Below, in pieces: positions 5,368-5,440 of a DNA stretch of 5,440 bases. The position numbers were made by a program, and so were the translations under genes. The notes under the pieces are model-generated. The model did no database searches. It saw only the letters and a program-made list of their open reading frames with translations, and had not been told where the DNA came from. Position 1 is the stretch's first letter. Each line of letters starts with the position of its first letter. Source of the stretch: CAYNOZ01 sp964398955 (GTDB taxonomy: Archaea; Methanobacteriota_B; Thermococci; Thermococcales; CAYNOZ01); the NCBI GenBank assembly GCA_964398955.1, contig CAYNOZ010000082.1, positions 1 through 5,440 on the forward strand, in the 5' to 3' direction.

Positions 5368-5440
5368 TTACATCATTCCTCCCATTCCGCCCATTCCTCC
5401 GGGCATTCCGCCTGGGGCTCCTCCTGGGGCGCCGCCTGGG
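5368..5440 (-). CDS. Thermosome-like chaperonin, C-terminal tail only (partial, runs off right edge)
   Basis: The minus strand, ending at a TAA (5370-5368), encodes 23 complete codons made only of Gly, Met, Pro and Ala: three PGGA/PGGM units, then GGMGGMGGMM at the C-terminus. Such Gly/Met-rich tails are characteristic of chaperonins: archaeal group II thermosome subunits and, in bacteria, GroEL. In an archaeal context the thermosome, an ATP-driven cytoplasmic folding chamber whose disordered tails project into the cavity, is the best guess. Haloarchaeal DnaK also has Gly/Met-rich tails, so the identity is probable, not certain. The frame is open to the window edge and the rest of the gene lies beyond it. 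Local G+C is clearly higher than elsewhere because of the GGN and CCN codons. Confidence 0.7.
   Translation of the reverse strand, partial: PGGAPGGAPGGMPGGMGGMGGMM

Noticed and set aside
5371..5440. Short tandem-like repeats of ATTCCNCCC/TCCTCC type near the right edge as a DNA repeat array
   Set aside because: They are fully explained as codons for the Gly/Met/Pro/Ala-rich tail of a minus-strand chaperonin gene ending in a proper stop codon.

Overview
The window is AT-rich (roughly one third G+C by eye) and reads as a euryarchaeon. Three features suggest this: TATA-box promoters placed for archaeal initiation; a split lipoate-protein ligase with separate catalytic and C-terminal subunits; and the Gly/Met tail of a group II chaperonin (thermosome) at the right edge. 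The LplA protein has, from memory, a haloarchaeal look (RRITGGGAMY, then NDIVSPDGKIGGAAQ). Most predicted proteins are acid-rich: PxpA has about 50 Asp/Glu against 23 Lys/Arg. A low-G+C salt-adapted euryarchaeon, for example of the Methanonatronarchaeia type, would fit, but this placement is an inference and was not tested.

Layout: bases 1-39 hold a TATA box. Bases 40-2554 are a tight three-gene plus-strand operon, pxpA-pxpB-pxpC, encoding the ATP-dependent 5-oxoprolinase that opens 5-oxoproline (pyroglutamate) to glutamate. The genes are separated by 8 nt and then overlap by 1 nt. After a 7-nt convergent gap comes mgtE on the minus strand (2562-3947), a CBS-gated Mg2+ channel/transporter. 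A divergent, very AT-rich intergenic region of about 300 bp follows. It carries candidate promoters for mgtE and for the plus-strand pair lplB-lplA (about 4268-5333), which attaches lipoate to 2-oxoacid dehydrogenase E2 subunits and/or glycine cleavage H protein. The two lpl genes overlap by 8 nt and lplA has a near-perfect Shine-Dalgarno. The last 73 bases are the 3' end of a minus-strand thermosome-like gene, convergent with lplA.

The genes are ordinary housekeeping and repair functions, and I found no mobile element, CRISPR array, RNA gene or defence system. The most unusual signal is compositional. Inside pxpC, near 1860-1980, the plus strand flips abruptly from G+T-rich (about 62-70% in sampled 60-base blocks) to A+C-rich (G+T about 18-28%). 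The encoded protein changes from net acidic to strongly basic, while the reading frame and the family motifs stay intact. The A+C-rich plus strand continues, less evenly, into the opposing mgtE gene. This suggests that the strand bias of mgtE, perhaps from read-through transcription, extends into the 3' part of pxpC, or that the two halves of pxpC have different histories.
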